Source of the DNA: M55B112 sp964539395
GTDB taxonomy: Bacteria; Bacteroidota; Bacteroidia; Bacteroidales; GCA-2748055
Length of the DNA: 64,000 nt
NCBI GenBank assembly: GCA_964539395.1
Contig: CAZIIU010000012.1
Coordinates: forward strand, 15,062-79,061
Direction: 5' to 3'
The notes under the pieces are model-generated. The model saw only the letters and a list, made by a program, of their open reading frames with translations, did not search any database and was not told the DNA's origin. Below are positions 26,434 to 35,942 of the stretch, piece after piece; the stretch's first letter is position 1; each line of letters opens with the position of its first letter. Position numbers and translations under genes: made by a program.

Positions 26434-28509
26434 CTATCCAAGGTACTTCAGTTTAAAGTACTCATATATGGCCAGTTGAGAGCGCACTTCCGGCTGGTCA
26501 TTATGAATACGCACATTTTGTAGATTCTCATCGATGGTACTTGCTTTTACATTGTCGGAAAGCTGTATATTTAATATATCCATTATCTCCAGCTTCAACT
26601 CCTCCTCATAGATAGGAAATATACACTCAATCCTTCGGTAAAGGTTTCTCTTCATCCAGTCGGCAGAACCTGAATAGACCTTTGTTTTTCCATTGTTATG
26701 AAAAACAAATATCCTCGCATGCTCCAGGAAGCGGTCAACGATCCGGATCAAACGAATATTCTTGCTGTACGGCTGACCCGGTTTCAAAATACAGATGCCA
26801 CGGATAATAAGGTCGATGGTCACCCCTGCTTCACTGGCTTTATACAGCTCCTCCACCAGAGGCTCATCCTGAAGTCCGTTCATCTTCAGAAGAATATAGG
26901 CCTCCTTACCCTTCCTGGCATTTTTAGCTTCCTGCCTGATCAGCTGGATAAAATGCGGAACCATATTAAAACCGGGAACCAGTATATGCTCAAATTTGCA
27001 TTCATACTGCTGGTCTTCAAGGTGCCGGTAAAGATCTTTTACCTCGTTAACAATACCAATATGAGAAGTAAAAAGACCGTGGTCACCATACAACTTCGCG
27101 GTTTTCTCATTAAAATTACCTGTTCCCAGGTAGACCTGGTCGCCTGTTTCACTTCCCGGCTCGCGAATCACCAGTGCAAGCTTGGCATGCACCTTAAGTT
27201 TGGGAATGCTGTAAAGTATCCTGATCCCCGCCTTTTGCATCTCCGCCGCCCATTCAAGATTGGCCTCTTCGTCGAACCGGGCCTTCAGCTCGACAAAAAC
27301 GGTTACTTTTTTTCCGTTTTCCGCCGCATTAATCAAGGCCTTTATCACAGTTGAGTTCTCTGCGACACGATACTGTGTGGTTTTGATCTCCTCAACTGTA
27401 TTGTCCTTTGATGCCTCACTCAGAAAATCTATCAGGTAGTCATAACGCTGGTAAGGAACACTCAGCAACAGGTCGCGCTCATTGATCAGATTAGCCATTG
27501 TACCCTCGTAATTCTCAACAAATGGAATCGGCAATGGTGGCCACTTGTCTATCTCAAGTTCAGGACTCCTCGGATTCGGAAATGTAAAGAAATCCCTGAA
27601 ATTGTGTCTGCTTCCACCTTTAACAAGGATATCGTCCTCCAGGTGAAAGGTCTTTCTGAAATAAATCAGCATCTTCTCCGGCATGTGCCTGTCGTACTGG
27701 AAACGATTGGGTTTACCAAGGGAGCGATGCTTCCTTAGGTCCTCTATAACCTCGATAAGATCCTCTTCCTCATAATCGTCGTACTCCAGGTCGGCATCGC
27801 GTGTTAACTTTATCGAGAAGTATTTTTTTATAATATAACCCGGAAATATGGCATCAACATGACGCATGATCAAGTCCTCGAGGAAAATTATCTTATGCTT
27901 GTCATCATCCCTTGGAAGTTCAATAAACCTGGGAAGATTCCTGTCGAGCGGCACCTTGATGATACCGTACTGCTCCCTCCGGTTCCCGACTTTTTTATTA
28001 AACTTATCTTTGATAACCATTTCAAGGGCCAGGTATACATTCCCCGTCTGCAAAAACGGCCTGATTCGCTGTTTGATCAGTAACACAGGCTGGATTTGTG
28101 TAAGAACCTCTATGAAAAACAGTTCCTTTAACTCCCTCCTCTCCGATTCGGTGAGCTTCAATTTGCTGTCGACTATGTAGATATTGTTCTTTTGAAGCTC
28201 GGGAATAATCTCCTCTTCAAAAACACGGTGGAAAACAACCTGCTGTTCAGATACTATCTCGTTGATCTGGTGAATGATCATTGCCGGCTGAACACGACTA
28301 ATCTGGTCAGGGAATCGCTCCTGCTGTCGCAGCATCTGTTTGTAGTAGCTTACCCGGACAGAGTAAAACTCCTCCATATTGTTGGAGTAAATCGCCAAAA
28401 ACTTAATCCTCTCATACAGCGGAAGGGATCTGTCCATCGCCTCCTCTAAAACCCTGTAATTGAATGACAGCCAACTGATATCCCTGTTAAAAAATGTGTA
28501 TTTGCGCAT
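26434..28509 (-). CDS. ppk1: Polyphosphate kinase 1
   Basis: A 691-residue PPK1, which reversibly polymerises the ATP gamma-phosphate into polyphosphate at the membrane. The N-terminal domain begins YTFFNRDISWLSFNYRVLEEA, a PPK1 hallmark. The catalytic His motif KVHAKLALV and the later EHARIFVFHNNGKTKVYSGSADWM segment are both intact, as is YLGTGNFNEKTAK. Starts at 28509 or 28542 are both possible; the shorter form matches the usual family N-terminus. The gene is convergent with the TlpA-like gene. No exopolyphosphatase gene is adjacent. Confidence 0.95.
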   Translation of the reverse strand: MRKYTFFNRDISWLSFNYRVLEEAMDRSLPLYERIKFLAIYSNNMEEFYSVRVSYYKQMLRQQERFPDQISRVQPAMIIHQINEIVSEQQVVFHRVFEEEIIPELQKNNIYIVDSKLKLTESERRELKELFFIEVLTQIQPVLLIKQRIRPFLQTGNVYLALEMVIKDKFNKKVGNRREQYGIIKVPLDRNLPRFIELPRDDDKHKIIFLEDLIMRHVDAIFPGYIIKKYFSIKLTRDADLEYDDYEEEDLIEVIEDLRKHRSLGKPNRFQYDRHMPEKMLIYFRKTFHLEDDILVKGGSRHNFRDFFTFPNPRSPELEIDKWPPLPIPFVENYEGTMANLINERDLLLSVPYQRYDYLIDFLSEASKDNTVEEIKTTQYRVAENSTVIKALINAAENGKKVTVFVELKARFDEEANLEWAAEMQKAGIRILYSIPKLKVHAKLALVIREPGSETGDQVYLGTGNFNEKTAKLYGDHGLFTSHIGIVNEVKDLYRHLEDQQYECKFEHILVPGFNMVPHFIQLIRQEAKNARKGKEAYILLKMNGLQDEPLVEELYKASEAGVTIDLIIRGICILKPGQPYSKNIRLIRIVDRFLEHARIFVFHNNGKTKVYSGSADWMKRNLYRRIECIFPIYEEELKLEIMDILNIQLSDNVKASTIDENLQNVRIHNDQPEVRSQLAIYEYFKLKYLG

Positions 28510-28555
28510 ATCACAAGGTATTTGTAAGGAGCATGAATGCAATTCCTCTATGTAA

Positions 28556-28563
28556 CAAATATA
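28556..28563 (-). promoter_or_regulatory. -7 element upstream of ppk1
   Basis: TATATTTG on the minus strand, 46 nt before the ATG at 28509 (13 nt before the ATG at 28542). The -33 box is not evident. Confidence 0.4.
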
Positions 28564-28643
28564 AGATTTTTTGGAAAATTGTAATTCACTCCTTAATGTT
28601 ACGCACCAGGACTAATCAAAGAAGGTTAAGCTGCTGAAGGGCT

Positions 28644-29732
28644 TTAACTTACCACTACTTCACCCTTTATTCTGAGGACTACATTAGTCCTCTTGGGATC
28701 GTTGGTAATAATGGTTATATTCTGGTTCTGGTTACCGCGTTTACCGGCTGAATTGAATATCGCCTTAATCTTTACGCTGCCTCCCGGTTCAATGGCCATC
28801 TTTTCGGGCCTGGCCGCAGTACAACCACACGACGACTTGATCTTTCTGATGTACAATGTAGATTTACCATTGTTGCTCAGAACAAATTCATGCTCAAATT
28901 TTTCACTTTGATTCATCTTGCCGAAACTCACTTCGGGATTATCCACATTTGCAACTGGCGCCATAGACAGCTCCTGTGGGGAAAGTGACGCAAAATCCTC
29001 AACGATATTCGCAGAGATCACGAGACTGTAACTTCTGTCATAGTTGCCATCCACTGTAACATTCGCACGGTCGATCACCATTCCCCAGTCATTCTTTCCG
29101 GTAGCATCATAAGTGGCAACCAGGTAGCCTTTCTCATTTGGGTCCAGAACCTCCGGTTCAAATTTCATCTCCAGGTGACCAGGCATACGCCCAAAACCGA
29201 GGCTAATCTTCCTGGAACTGTTGTTTATGACTTCCAGCCGGTAATCCTTCTGTGAAGTATTGCTAATATTCCCGAATGCAAGATGATTTGCTTTCAGGCG
29301 CAGACCTCCCATGCTGTACCTGTATTCATCTTCTATGGTACGGGGTTTCTGTGTAACTTCGCCCTTAATAGTGAGCCTGACAGCTCCCTGATCGGAATTG
29401 GAATCGACAAACAAATACTTAGAAAATGCTCCCGGTCTGCCTGCCGGATTGTATGTGACATCAACAAATCCGTTTCCTCCCGGGGGCACTGGCTCACGGG
29501 TCCAGTTTGGGGAAGTGCAACCACATGATGTCCTTACATTCTGAATTATTAGAGGCGTTCCACCAGTATTCACAAATTTGAACTTATAAGAAACAGTACC
29601 TCCCTCTTCTTTTATGGTTCCAAAATCATAGTTCTGCTTCTCAAATGACATATTGGGTCCTATTGTTTGGGAAAAACCGGTACCCAAAAAAACCATGACC
29701 AATAATACCTCTATTAAAATTTGTTTAATCAT
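28644..29732 (-). CDS. Secreted protein with two DUF1573 domains
   Basis: A 362-residue exported protein. The ATG at 29732 gives a signal peptide of about 1-22 ending near GFSQ. Two DUF1573 (ASH/MSP-like) domains are visible: about 30-130 with RTSCGCTSPNWTREPVPPG, and about 265-362 with IKSSCGCTAARPEKMAIEPG. The SCGCT-containing motif is a family signature. A middle domain at about 135-255 has an immunoglobulin-like pattern. DUF1573 proteins are very common surface or periplasmic proteins in this phylum with no assigned role. A -7 element lies immediately upstream. Confidence 0.88.
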   Translation of the reverse strand: MIKQILIEVLLVMVFLGTGFSQTIGPNMSFEKQNYDFGTIKEEGGTVSYKFKFVNTGGTPLIIQNVRTSCGCTSPNWTREPVPPGGNGFVDVTYNPAGRPGAFSKYLFVDSNSDQGAVRLTIKGEVTQKPRTIEDEYRYSMGGLRLKANHLAFGNISNTSQKDYRLEVINNSSRKISLGFGRMPGHLEMKFEPEVLDPNEKGYLVATYDATGKNDWGMVIDRANVTVDGNYDRSYSLVISANIVEDFASLSPQELSMAPVANVDNPEVSFGKMNQSEKFEHEFVLSNNGKSTLYIRKIKSSCGCTAARPEKMAIEPGGSVKIKAIFNSAGKRGNQNQNITIITNDPKRTNVVLRIKGEVVVS

Positions 29733-29737
29733 CTTAA

Positions 29738-29745
29738 CAAAATTA
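29738..29745 (-). promoter_or_regulatory. -7 element immediately before the DUF1573 gene
   Basis: TAATTTTG on the minus strand is followed by only 5 nt before the ATG, so the transcript would have no leader or one of a single base. Confidence 0.4.
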
Positions 29746-29916
29746 AATTCTACCAACATAAAAAAGAAACATTGGGCACAAATTTAACGTTTTAATCACT
29801 TAAAAGGTTGCGTTCTGCTTGTTTTCTTTTTTTATTCAAAAATCGAACCAATGGGCTCAACCATATTTTAATGAATATTGTTTATTTTTAACGATTATCT
29901 GTAAATTTATATTACA

Positions 29917-32900
29917 TTGAGCAGACTTTTCACATATTTACCTGTTATCCTGCTGTTTATAACCGGTATGCTCCCCCTCCAGGGTCAGTTCTACAACGGA
30001 ATGCAAATGACCTTCGGAAAAAACCGGGTGCAGTTTAGTGAAAACTACTGGAAGTTTTACAAGTTCGAACGATTCAACGTCTACTCTTACGAGGAGGGAG
30101 GTGACCTCTCACTATATGTAGCTAATTTTGTCGAAAGGGAATTACCCCTCATTGAACGGTTCTTTGACTATGACATTGAGCAGCGGCTGATCTTTATCTG
30201 CTACAATAAAATGTCAGACTTCAGGCAAAGTAATATCGGCCTTTCAGCCGAAGACGAGGACTATAACACCGGAGGTACTACAGAGGTCATCCAGAATAAA
30301 GTTGCCCTTTTCTTTCAGGGCGATCATGTTGAATTCGAAAGACAGATCAAATCCGCCATCGCTGAAGTGCTGATCAACGAACTCATGTTTGGTAACAGTC
30401 TCGTCTCCAATGTAGCAAATACAACAACGATCAACCTGCCCGACTGGTATGTTAAGGGACTGATCTCATTTGTTGCAAACCCGTGGGACTACACCATAGA
30501 AAACAGGGTAAAAGATGGTATCAACTCAGGTGAATTTAAGAAGCTCGTTATGCTTACTGACGACGATGCAGTATATGCGGGGCACTCCCTTTGGAAATAC
30601 ATCGCCGACCTTTATGGCGAATCAATTATTCCAAGCATCCTCTATATGACCAAAGTCAACAAAAGCGTAAATGACGGATTTCTGTATGTGCTCGGACAGA
30701 ACCTGAAAGAAATATCGAACGACTGGACCTCCTACTATCTTGGCATGTACACTTCTGCTGACGAAAAGGGGGAGTTTCCCGAAACCAGGTACAGGTTGGT
30801 AAAACCAAAGAAGGAAACCCTCATTCAACGTCCGGCAATAAGCCCTGACGGTAAATTCATTTCCTATGTCACCAACCAGAAGGGGAAATATAAACTATGG
30901 ATTTACGATAACGGGTCGGAAAAGAGGAAAAAAATCTATCGCCGCGGTCATAAACTTGAAATGGAGTTCGATGATTCCTACCCCGTAACCGCCTGGCACC
31001 CATCCAGCGAAATCCTTGGTTTCATTACCGAAGAAAAAGGCATACTCCTGCTTCATTTTTATAACGTAACAACGGATGAGATAACTAGCAGAACCCTCTT
31101 CTTCTTTGAAAAAGTGCTTGATATGGATTTCTCCCCCGACCGGAGAAAAATTGTTTTCTCCGCCGTGCATAACGGGCAAACCGACATTTATGTCTATGAC
31201 CTTGCCTCTGCTACCAGCGAACAGATCACCAATGACCTGGCCGATGATTTTCATCCTCGCTTTATTAATGGCATGAGCCAGATCTCTTTTACATCAAACC
31301 GAAGGTACGATACGCTCTACTCAAAAGAGAATGAACCCCCTAATAACACAACAACGGCATCCTCAATCTATATTTACGATTACACATCCGGAGACCCTGT
31401 ACTCAGAGAAATATCCGAGGGTAATTATATTAATCATATGAAACCTGAGTACATGGGAGAAGACAGGTTCATTTACCTGAGCGATAAAAACGGTATCTAT
31501 AACCAGTACTTTGCTGAATATGACAGCACCGTCGCATACGTCGACACGACCATCCATTACAGGTATTTTGCGAACAGCTACCCGATAACAAATTTCAACA
31601 GAAACATCATTGATATGGATGTAAATCCTCCCACGGATGATATGACCAAGGTGATTTTCCACGATGGAAAATACAACCTCTACAAATATCCGGTGGACCT
31701 GTCGAAACGCTACGGAGAGAAGCTGGAAAATACCGAATACAGAAACCGATATGTGGAAAGACTCAAGCAGGAAGACTCCCTCCATCATGTTGAACAAAAG
31801 GTAATATCCCTGAATGACATTGCTGGGAACACTCTGATATTCGGTAATGATACCATACAGCTTCAAGAGTTCAGGATCAATATCAATAATTATATATTTG
31901 AACGGGAAAAGGTAAGGTATTATAATGAACAGCTAAGGGATCGCGGCATTTCACTGGTACTTGACGATGAAGTGGAAAAGGAAAAGGTGTATATCGACTA
32001 CCGCACCACCTTTTATCCCGATAAACTGGTTAACCAGATCGACTACAGTTTTTTGAATGCATCATACCAGCCCTTTACCGGGAATGCCTTCTATTTCAAT
32101 CCCGGCTTCAATCTCCTTTTCAAAGTAGGTGCCAATGACCTGTTCGAAGACTACCGGCTGGTGGGCGGTGTCAGGTTCTCCTCCGATTTTAACAGCAACG
32201 AATACCTGCTGAGTTTCGAAAACCTGCGCAGGCGACTTGATCAGCAGGTAATTTTTCACAGGCAGGTAATCAACAACCAGTCCGATAATTCTCTGATTAA
32301 TACACTTTCCCATCAACTGCTGGGATCTGTAAAATATCCATTTAACCGCGTACTTGCACTTAAGAGTACTGCCACCTTCCGGCACGACAACTCAATATTC
32401 CTGGCAACCGACATAGCCAATCTCGCTGAAGAGAATATTCTGAAGGTATGGGGTGGCGTTAAACTGGAACTCATTTTCGACAATACCCGCAACCTTGGTT
32501 TAAATCTTAACGAGGGAATGCGGTTCAAACTTTTCGGAGAAGCTTACAGGCAGGTTAATACAAAGGAGACGGACCTCTATGTCGCAGGTATAGATTTCAG
32601 ACATTATATCAGAATTCACCGTTCTCTGATCTGGGCCAACAGGTTTGCCGCCAGCACCTCCTTCGGCAGGAGTCCCCTCATTTATTACCTGGGAGGTGTC
32701 GACAACTGGACCAATCTTCTGCAGCTCAGAACACCCACATTCGACCAATCGGTCGATATCGACTACTCAAGGAACTACTCCTACCAGGCCATAGCCACCA
32801 ATATGCGCGGATTTTCACAAAATATCAGGAACGGAAGCAATTTCGCCCTCATCAACTCGGAGATCCGATGGCCCATATTCAGATATTTTGCCAACCATCC

Positions 32901-33210
32901 GTTGGGCTCCGCCTTTTTTAATAACTTTCAGATCATTGGATTTGGAGATATTGGCTCTGCCTGGACCGGTCTGCACCCATTTACCGGTGAAAACGCATGG
33001 AATACAGAGGTGATACCCAATAATCCTGCTCCCAATACCCCCGTTGTTGTAACAATCAATTCCAATCGGTCACCATTTGTAGGAGGAGTTGGGGCTGGAA
33101 TAAGGACCCAGCTATTTGGTTATTTTATAAGGCTCGACTGGGCATGGGGTGTGGAAAATATGCAGTTACAACCAAGGGTCTTCTATCTATCTTTGAGCCT
33201 CGACTTCTAA
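29917..33210 (+). CDS. Inactive peptidase-MA-like / PD40 propeller / outer-membrane barrel protein
   Basis: A 1097-residue protein with an apparent TTG start: an in-frame stop lies 15 nt upstream, and the next Met (residue 18) would cut the signal peptide (1-23). Residues about 45-260 resemble peptidase-MA gluzincins, including LPDWYVKGLISFV in the place of the usual glutamate-helix. The HExxH site is replaced by AEVLI (149-153), so catalysis is not expected. Residues about 280-560 are PD40/TolB strands (RPAISPDGKFISYVTNQKG, DFSPDRRKIVFSAVHNGQTD). Residues about 690-1097 form a barrel related to surface antigen D15 and end YLSLSLDF. The role is unknown; similar proteins get called TolB-like. 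Confidence 0.82.
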   Translation: MSRLFTYLPVILLFITGMLPLQGQFYNGMQMTFGKNRVQFSENYWKFYKFERFNVYSYEEGGDLSLYVANFVERELPLIERFFDYDIEQRLIFICYNKMSDFRQSNIGLSAEDEDYNTGGTTEVIQNKVALFFQGDHVEFERQIKSAIAEVLINELMFGNSLVSNVANTTTINLPDWYVKGLISFVANPWDYTIENRVKDGINSGEFKKLVMLTDDDAVYAGHSLWKYIADLYGESIIPSILYMTKVNKSVNDGFLYVLGQNLKEISNDWTSYYLGMYTSADEKGEFPETRYRLVKPKKETLIQRPAISPDGKFISYVTNQKGKYKLWIYDNGSEKRKKIYRRGHKLEMEFDDSYPVTAWHPSSEILGFITEEKGILLLHFYNVTTDEITSRTLFFFEKVLDMDFSPDRRKIVFSAVHNGQTDIYVYDLASATSEQITNDLADDFHPRFINGMSQISFTSNRRYDTLYSKENEPPNNTTTASSIYIYDYTSGDPVLREISEGNYINHMKPEYMGEDRFIYLSDKNGIYNQYFAEYDSTVAYVDTTIHYRYFANSYPITNFNRNIIDMDVNPPTDDMTKVIFHDGKYNLYKYPVDLSKRYGEKLENTEYRNRYVERLKQEDSLHHVEQKVISLNDIAGNTLIFGNDTIQLQEFRININNYIFEREKVRYYNEQLRDRGISLVLDDEVEKEKVYIDYRTTFYPDKLVNQIDYSFLNASYQPFTGNAFYFNPGFNLLFKVGANDLFEDYRLVGGVRFSSDFNSNEYLLSFENLRRRLDQQVIFHRQVINNQSDNSLINTLSHQLLGSVKYPFNRVLALKSTATFRHDNSIFLATDIANLAEENILKVWGGVKLELIFDNTRNLGLNLNEGMRFKLFGEAYRQVNTKETDLYVAGIDFRHYIRIHRSLIWANRFAASTSFGRSPLIYYLGGVDNWTNLLQLRTPTFDQSVDIDYSRNYSYQAIATNMRGFSQNIRNGSNFALINSEIRWPIFRYFANHPLGSAFFNNFQIIGFGDIGSAWTGLHPFTGENAWNTEVIPNNPAPNTPVVVTINSNRSPFVGGVGAGIRTQLFGYFIRLDWAWGVENMQLQPRVFYLSLSLDF

Positions 33211-33229
33211 TGCCCTGATCTCTAATACC

Positions 33230-34426
33230 ATGAATACTAAAGAATTACTACATAAATACACCCATAAATACCTGGAAGAGGTAATCCAAATAACCAGGCA
33301 CCTCCACCAACATCCCGAACTCTCTTTCAGGGAAACGGAAACTTCAGCCTATATCAGAAAAATGCTTGATAAATGGAATGTTGCCTATATCTACCCGTTT
33401 GCTGAAAATGGTATTCTCGCCCACATCGATGGCAAAGAAGGTGAGCGGCCGGTTATCGCTCTCAGGGCAGACATGGATGCTTTACCTATCAAAGAGAAGA
33501 GCGGACTCGAATTCTCCTCGGTTCATAAGGGAACCATGCATGCATGTGGACACGATATGCATATGGCCAGTCTGCTTGGCGCAATTCGGATCTTAAATGA
33601 TATGAAGGAACACTTCCCGGGAAAAATACTCTGTGTTTTTCAACCAGGTGAAGAAAAACTACCAGGTGGAGCAAAACTGATGCTCGAAGAGGGTCTGTTT
33701 GACCAGGTTCAGCCGGATTTGATCATTGCACAGCATGTACTCCCGGAGATGCTGACCGGAACTGTTGGATTCAGAGCCGGCCTGTATATGGCATCCAGCG
33801 ATGAAATCTATATCACCGTCAAAGGCAGAGGTGGACACGCCGCTCTGCCGGACAACATCATAGATCCTGTATTAATCACCTCACACATCCTTATTGCATT
33901 CAGGAAAAAGATCAACCAAAAGGCAGCCAACGGGATTCCCACAGTACTCGCCTTTGGCAAGGTAACAGCCGATGGTGCAATGAATGTTATTCCCGATGAG
34001 GTCAGACTGGAAGGTACCTTTCGTACAATGGATGAAATCTGGCGCAGGAAAGCGCTTCAATCGATCGGAGAGATTGCGGCTGAAATAGCAAAAGAAATGG
34101 GGGGATCGGTTGAACTGGATATCAGGGCGGGGTACCCTGCACTGACAAACGATCCGGAAATTACAAGGCTTTCGAGAAGTTTTGCCGTCGAACTTCTTGG
34201 AAAAGAGCATGTAGTTGATATGGATATAAGGATGACCGCTGAGGATTTTGCCTGGTATGCACAAAAATACCCCGCTATGCTCTACAGACTAGGTGTTCAA
34301 CCACCAGGAGAACAAAAGGTTTATCCCTTGCATAACAGTAAGTTTATTGCAGATGAACGGGCCCTCAAAACAGGTATGTCCCTGCTTGCATGGCTCGCTA
34401 TTCAGTTTCTTAACAACTGGAAATAA
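33230..34426 (+). CDS. M20-family amidohydrolase
   Basis: A 398-residue cytoplasmic M20D metallohydrolase. The dimetal motifs are HACGHDMHMASLLGA and QPGEEKLPGGAKLM; the dimerisation domain lies at about 185-300. A later Met-Thr-Ala-Glu-Asp motif (MTAEDFAWY) matches the family. Members hydrolyse N-acyl amino acids or auxin-type amide conjugates, and the substrate cannot be read from sequence. The start is 19 nt after the barrel gene, so the two are probably co-transcribed, though no functional link is evident. Confidence 0.9.
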   Translation: MNTKELLHKYTHKYLEEVIQITRHLHQHPELSFRETETSAYIRKMLDKWNVAYIYPFAENGILAHIDGKEGERPVIALRADMDALPIKEKSGLEFSSVHKGTMHACGHDMHMASLLGAIRILNDMKEHFPGKILCVFQPGEEKLPGGAKLMLEEGLFDQVQPDLIIAQHVLPEMLTGTVGFRAGLYMASSDEIYITVKGRGGHAALPDNIIDPVLITSHILIAFRKKINQKAANGIPTVLAFGKVTADGAMNVIPDEVRLEGTFRTMDEIWRRKALQSIGEIAAEIAKEMGGSVELDIRAGYPALTNDPEITRLSRSFAVELLGKEHVVDMDIRMTAEDFAWYAQKYPAMLYRLGVQPPGEQKVYPLHNSKFIADERALKTGMSLLAWLAIQFLNNWK

Positions 34427-34494
34427 CTATTTTTAGAACAATTATAAATAAGGAATATTAAATTTGTCGATGATAAATTTTTAAGAAATGACTG

Positions 34495-34502
34495 TACTTT
34501 TG
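34495..34502 (+). promoter_or_regulatory. -7 element upstream of ferredoxin
   Basis: TACTTTTG, 30 nt before the ferredoxin ATG. A TTTG lies upstream but with a 28-bp spacer, longer than the normal 19-21. Confidence 0.45.
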
Positions 34503-34532
34503 TAGTTGTTTAATCCATCAAAATTTTTCAAA

Positions 34533-34700
34533 ATGGCTTATGTAATTAGTGACGATTGTACTGCCTGTGGCAGTTGTATTGATGAGTGCCCGGTTGAAGC
34601 AATCAGCGAAGGTGATATATATGTTATTGATCCCGAGCTTTGTACCGACTGCGGTGCATGTGCCGATGTTTGCCCGGTTGAAGCAATTTCTCCAGAATAA
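34533..34700 (+). CDS. 2[4Fe-4S] ferredoxin
   Basis: A 55-residue bacterial-type ferredoxin. The two cluster-binding motifs are CTACGSCIDECPVEA and CTDCGACADVCPVEA, giving the full set of eight cysteines and the internal duplication of clostridial-type ferredoxins. It carries electrons at low potential, for example from pyruvate:ferredoxin oxidoreductase, which implies at least facultatively anaerobic metabolism. The ATG at 34533 is the correct start; the open frame upstream adds nine unrelated residues. It is monocistronic: own promoter and terminator. Confidence 0.95.
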   Translation: MAYVISDDCTACGSCIDECPVEAISEGDIYVIDPELCTDCGACADVCPVEAISPE

Positions 34701-34715
34701 TCTATCGGATAAAAG

Positions 34716-34753
34716 AAGAGGCTGTGCCGGGCAGTCCGGTTCAGCCTCTTTTT
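34716..34753 (+). terminator. Ferredoxin terminator
   Basis: A 9-bp stem AAGAGGCTG / CAGCCTCTT with a 17-nt loop that itself contains a CCGG/CCGG pair, followed by TTT. It starts 15 nt after the ferredoxin stop. Confidence 0.85.
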
Positions 34754-34755
34754 CA

Positions 34756-34903
34756 TTCCTTCAGACAATTCCTTTCCGTTCCATCAGACAGATCTTCCAT
34801 TTCATCTGGCAGCTCTTTTTAGTTCCTTCAGAAAGTTCCTTTCCGTTCCATCAGACAGCTCATTCCATTCCATCTGGCAGCTCTTTCCCGTTCCATCTTA
34901 CGG
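34756..34903. repeat. Degenerate tandem repeat, 22-23 bp unit, about 6.5 copies
   Basis: Units begin at 34756, 34779, 34801, 34823, 34846, 34868 and 34891 (last partial), each starting TTCCnTC or TTCATC and containing a CAGACAG or GGCAGCTC core. Units 1-3 and 4-6 match best as 66-67 bp blocks, pointing to a higher-order duplication. There are no spacers, so this is not a CRISPR. It is non-coding on the plus strand as far as I can see. Confidence 0.85.
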
Positions 34904-34987
34904 TAAAACCTATCCAGACACACTTTTTGAAAAAGTATCCAAAACAAGAAAACAAACTGTCACCTTGAGTTTTCTCCGCAACAAGCC

Positions 34988-35016
34988 AAAAAAAAAGGCA
35001 GAAAAACTTCTGCCTT
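34988..35016 (-). terminator. Terminator of the DUF5684 membrane gene
   Basis: A 9-bp stem AAGGCAGAA / TTCTGCCTT (34995-35003 and 35008-35016) with a 4-nt loop. On the minus strand it runs directly into about nine T residues, 28 nt after the gene's stop codon. Confidence 0.88.
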
Positions 35017-35043
35017 CTCTTAACAGCTCGAAAAAAAAGTCTC

Positions 35044-35385
35044 CTATTTTTTACCTGCCGGCCCTTTATACTCCGCCTTGCCAAGTCCGAGTAGCGGAAT
35101 AAAGATCGGCGACAGCAAAATTAGACCGATCGTAAATCCGGCATCCTTCCCAAAGCTCAGGGATAAAAGATTATACACCCATACAACAATAACAATGTTC
35201 ACAAGCGGGATAAGCATCAGTAATAGAAACCACCAGGGTTTACCCACTATTTCCAGCAACACAATAATGTTGTAAATGGGGATCAGAATTGCCCATCCCG
35301 GTTTGCCGGCCTTTGTAAAAATCTTCCACATACTTACCAGCATCAAAACAATGATTGCCACATAAAAAATAACTGCTACTACCAT
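35044..35385 (-). CDS. DUF5684-type small membrane protein
   Basis: A 113-residue protein with three membrane regions (about 2-22, 30-75 with a break at GKPWW, and 84-104). The core motif AGKPGWAILIPIYNIIVLLEI plus GKPWWFLLLMLIPLVN is typical of DUF5684 proteins, sometimes fused to or beside signal peptidase I. The function is not known. The gene has its own strong terminator and appears monocistronic. Confidence 0.82.
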   Translation of the reverse strand: MVVAVIFYVAIIVLMLVSMWKIFTKAGKPGWAILIPIYNIIVLLEIVGKPWWFLLLMLIPLVNIVIVVWVYNLLSLSFGKDAGFTIGLILLSPIFIPLLGLGKAEYKGPAGKK

Positions 35386-35930
35386 AATAATTTAGTTTAG
35401 GTTTATAATAAAAAAAGGTGTTTTACAATCTGCATACTAACTGGATACGCAAAGCAAATTATAAATAATTTAGAAAAAAACAAACTGATTCCCATTAATT
35501 AAAAGAAAACATTTTTTGAAAGCAACAACGCAATTCAGATCTTTCATTCCCGGCTGAACCTGTCATCCAAATAAACATATATTTCAGCAGGGCAAGGTCA
35601 AAAAGAGAAGTATAAATTACTCGATGGGTACCAGAACTATGATGAGGAAACGCCGAACCTTCCATTAAAATAATCATTGGGTGAGTCAACAGGTTACTTA
35701 TCGTAAGATCGATATTTATATCATTGTATGTCAATTCGTTAATTATATGTTTTACACCTGGATAACAGGAATAAAAGATAAAACCAGGTATTAGAGTAAC
35801 CGGTTATCTCCATTATTGGTTTTTGGTTCTGGGATATGTGTCAACCTATCAAAATCAGATTTCAGAAGCGAACCTTATCATCAATTTCATAAGCTAGCAG
35901 CCCTATTAAAATTTGTCGGAAATATTTGTT
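35386..35930. other. Non-coding gap of about 545 bp
   Basis: An AT-rich stretch between divergent genes. A minus-strand open frame of 79 codons (35495-35734) exists but has no recognisable domain, odd composition and no promoter, so I do not call it. Together with the neighbouring interrupted channel, the area may be decaying. No RNA gene or repeat was recognised. Confidence 0.5.
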
Positions 35931-35938
35931 TAATTTTG
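35931..35938 (+). promoter_or_regulatory. -7 element immediately before the ion-channel gene
   Basis: TAATTTTG is followed by 4 nt and then the GTG start at 35943. A TTTG lies 15 bp upstream, shorter than the usual spacing. The predicted transcript would be leaderless. Confidence 0.4.
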
Positions 35939-35942
35939 CATT

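Noticed and set aside
34756..34903. Possible CRISPR array
   Set aside because: The units are contiguous with no unique spacers, are degenerate, and no cas genes are nearby.
35495..35734. 79-codon minus-strand open frame in the gap before the channel gene
   Set aside because: No recognisable domain, unusual composition, no promoter or terminator, and it lies in an AT-rich region where chance frames are expected.
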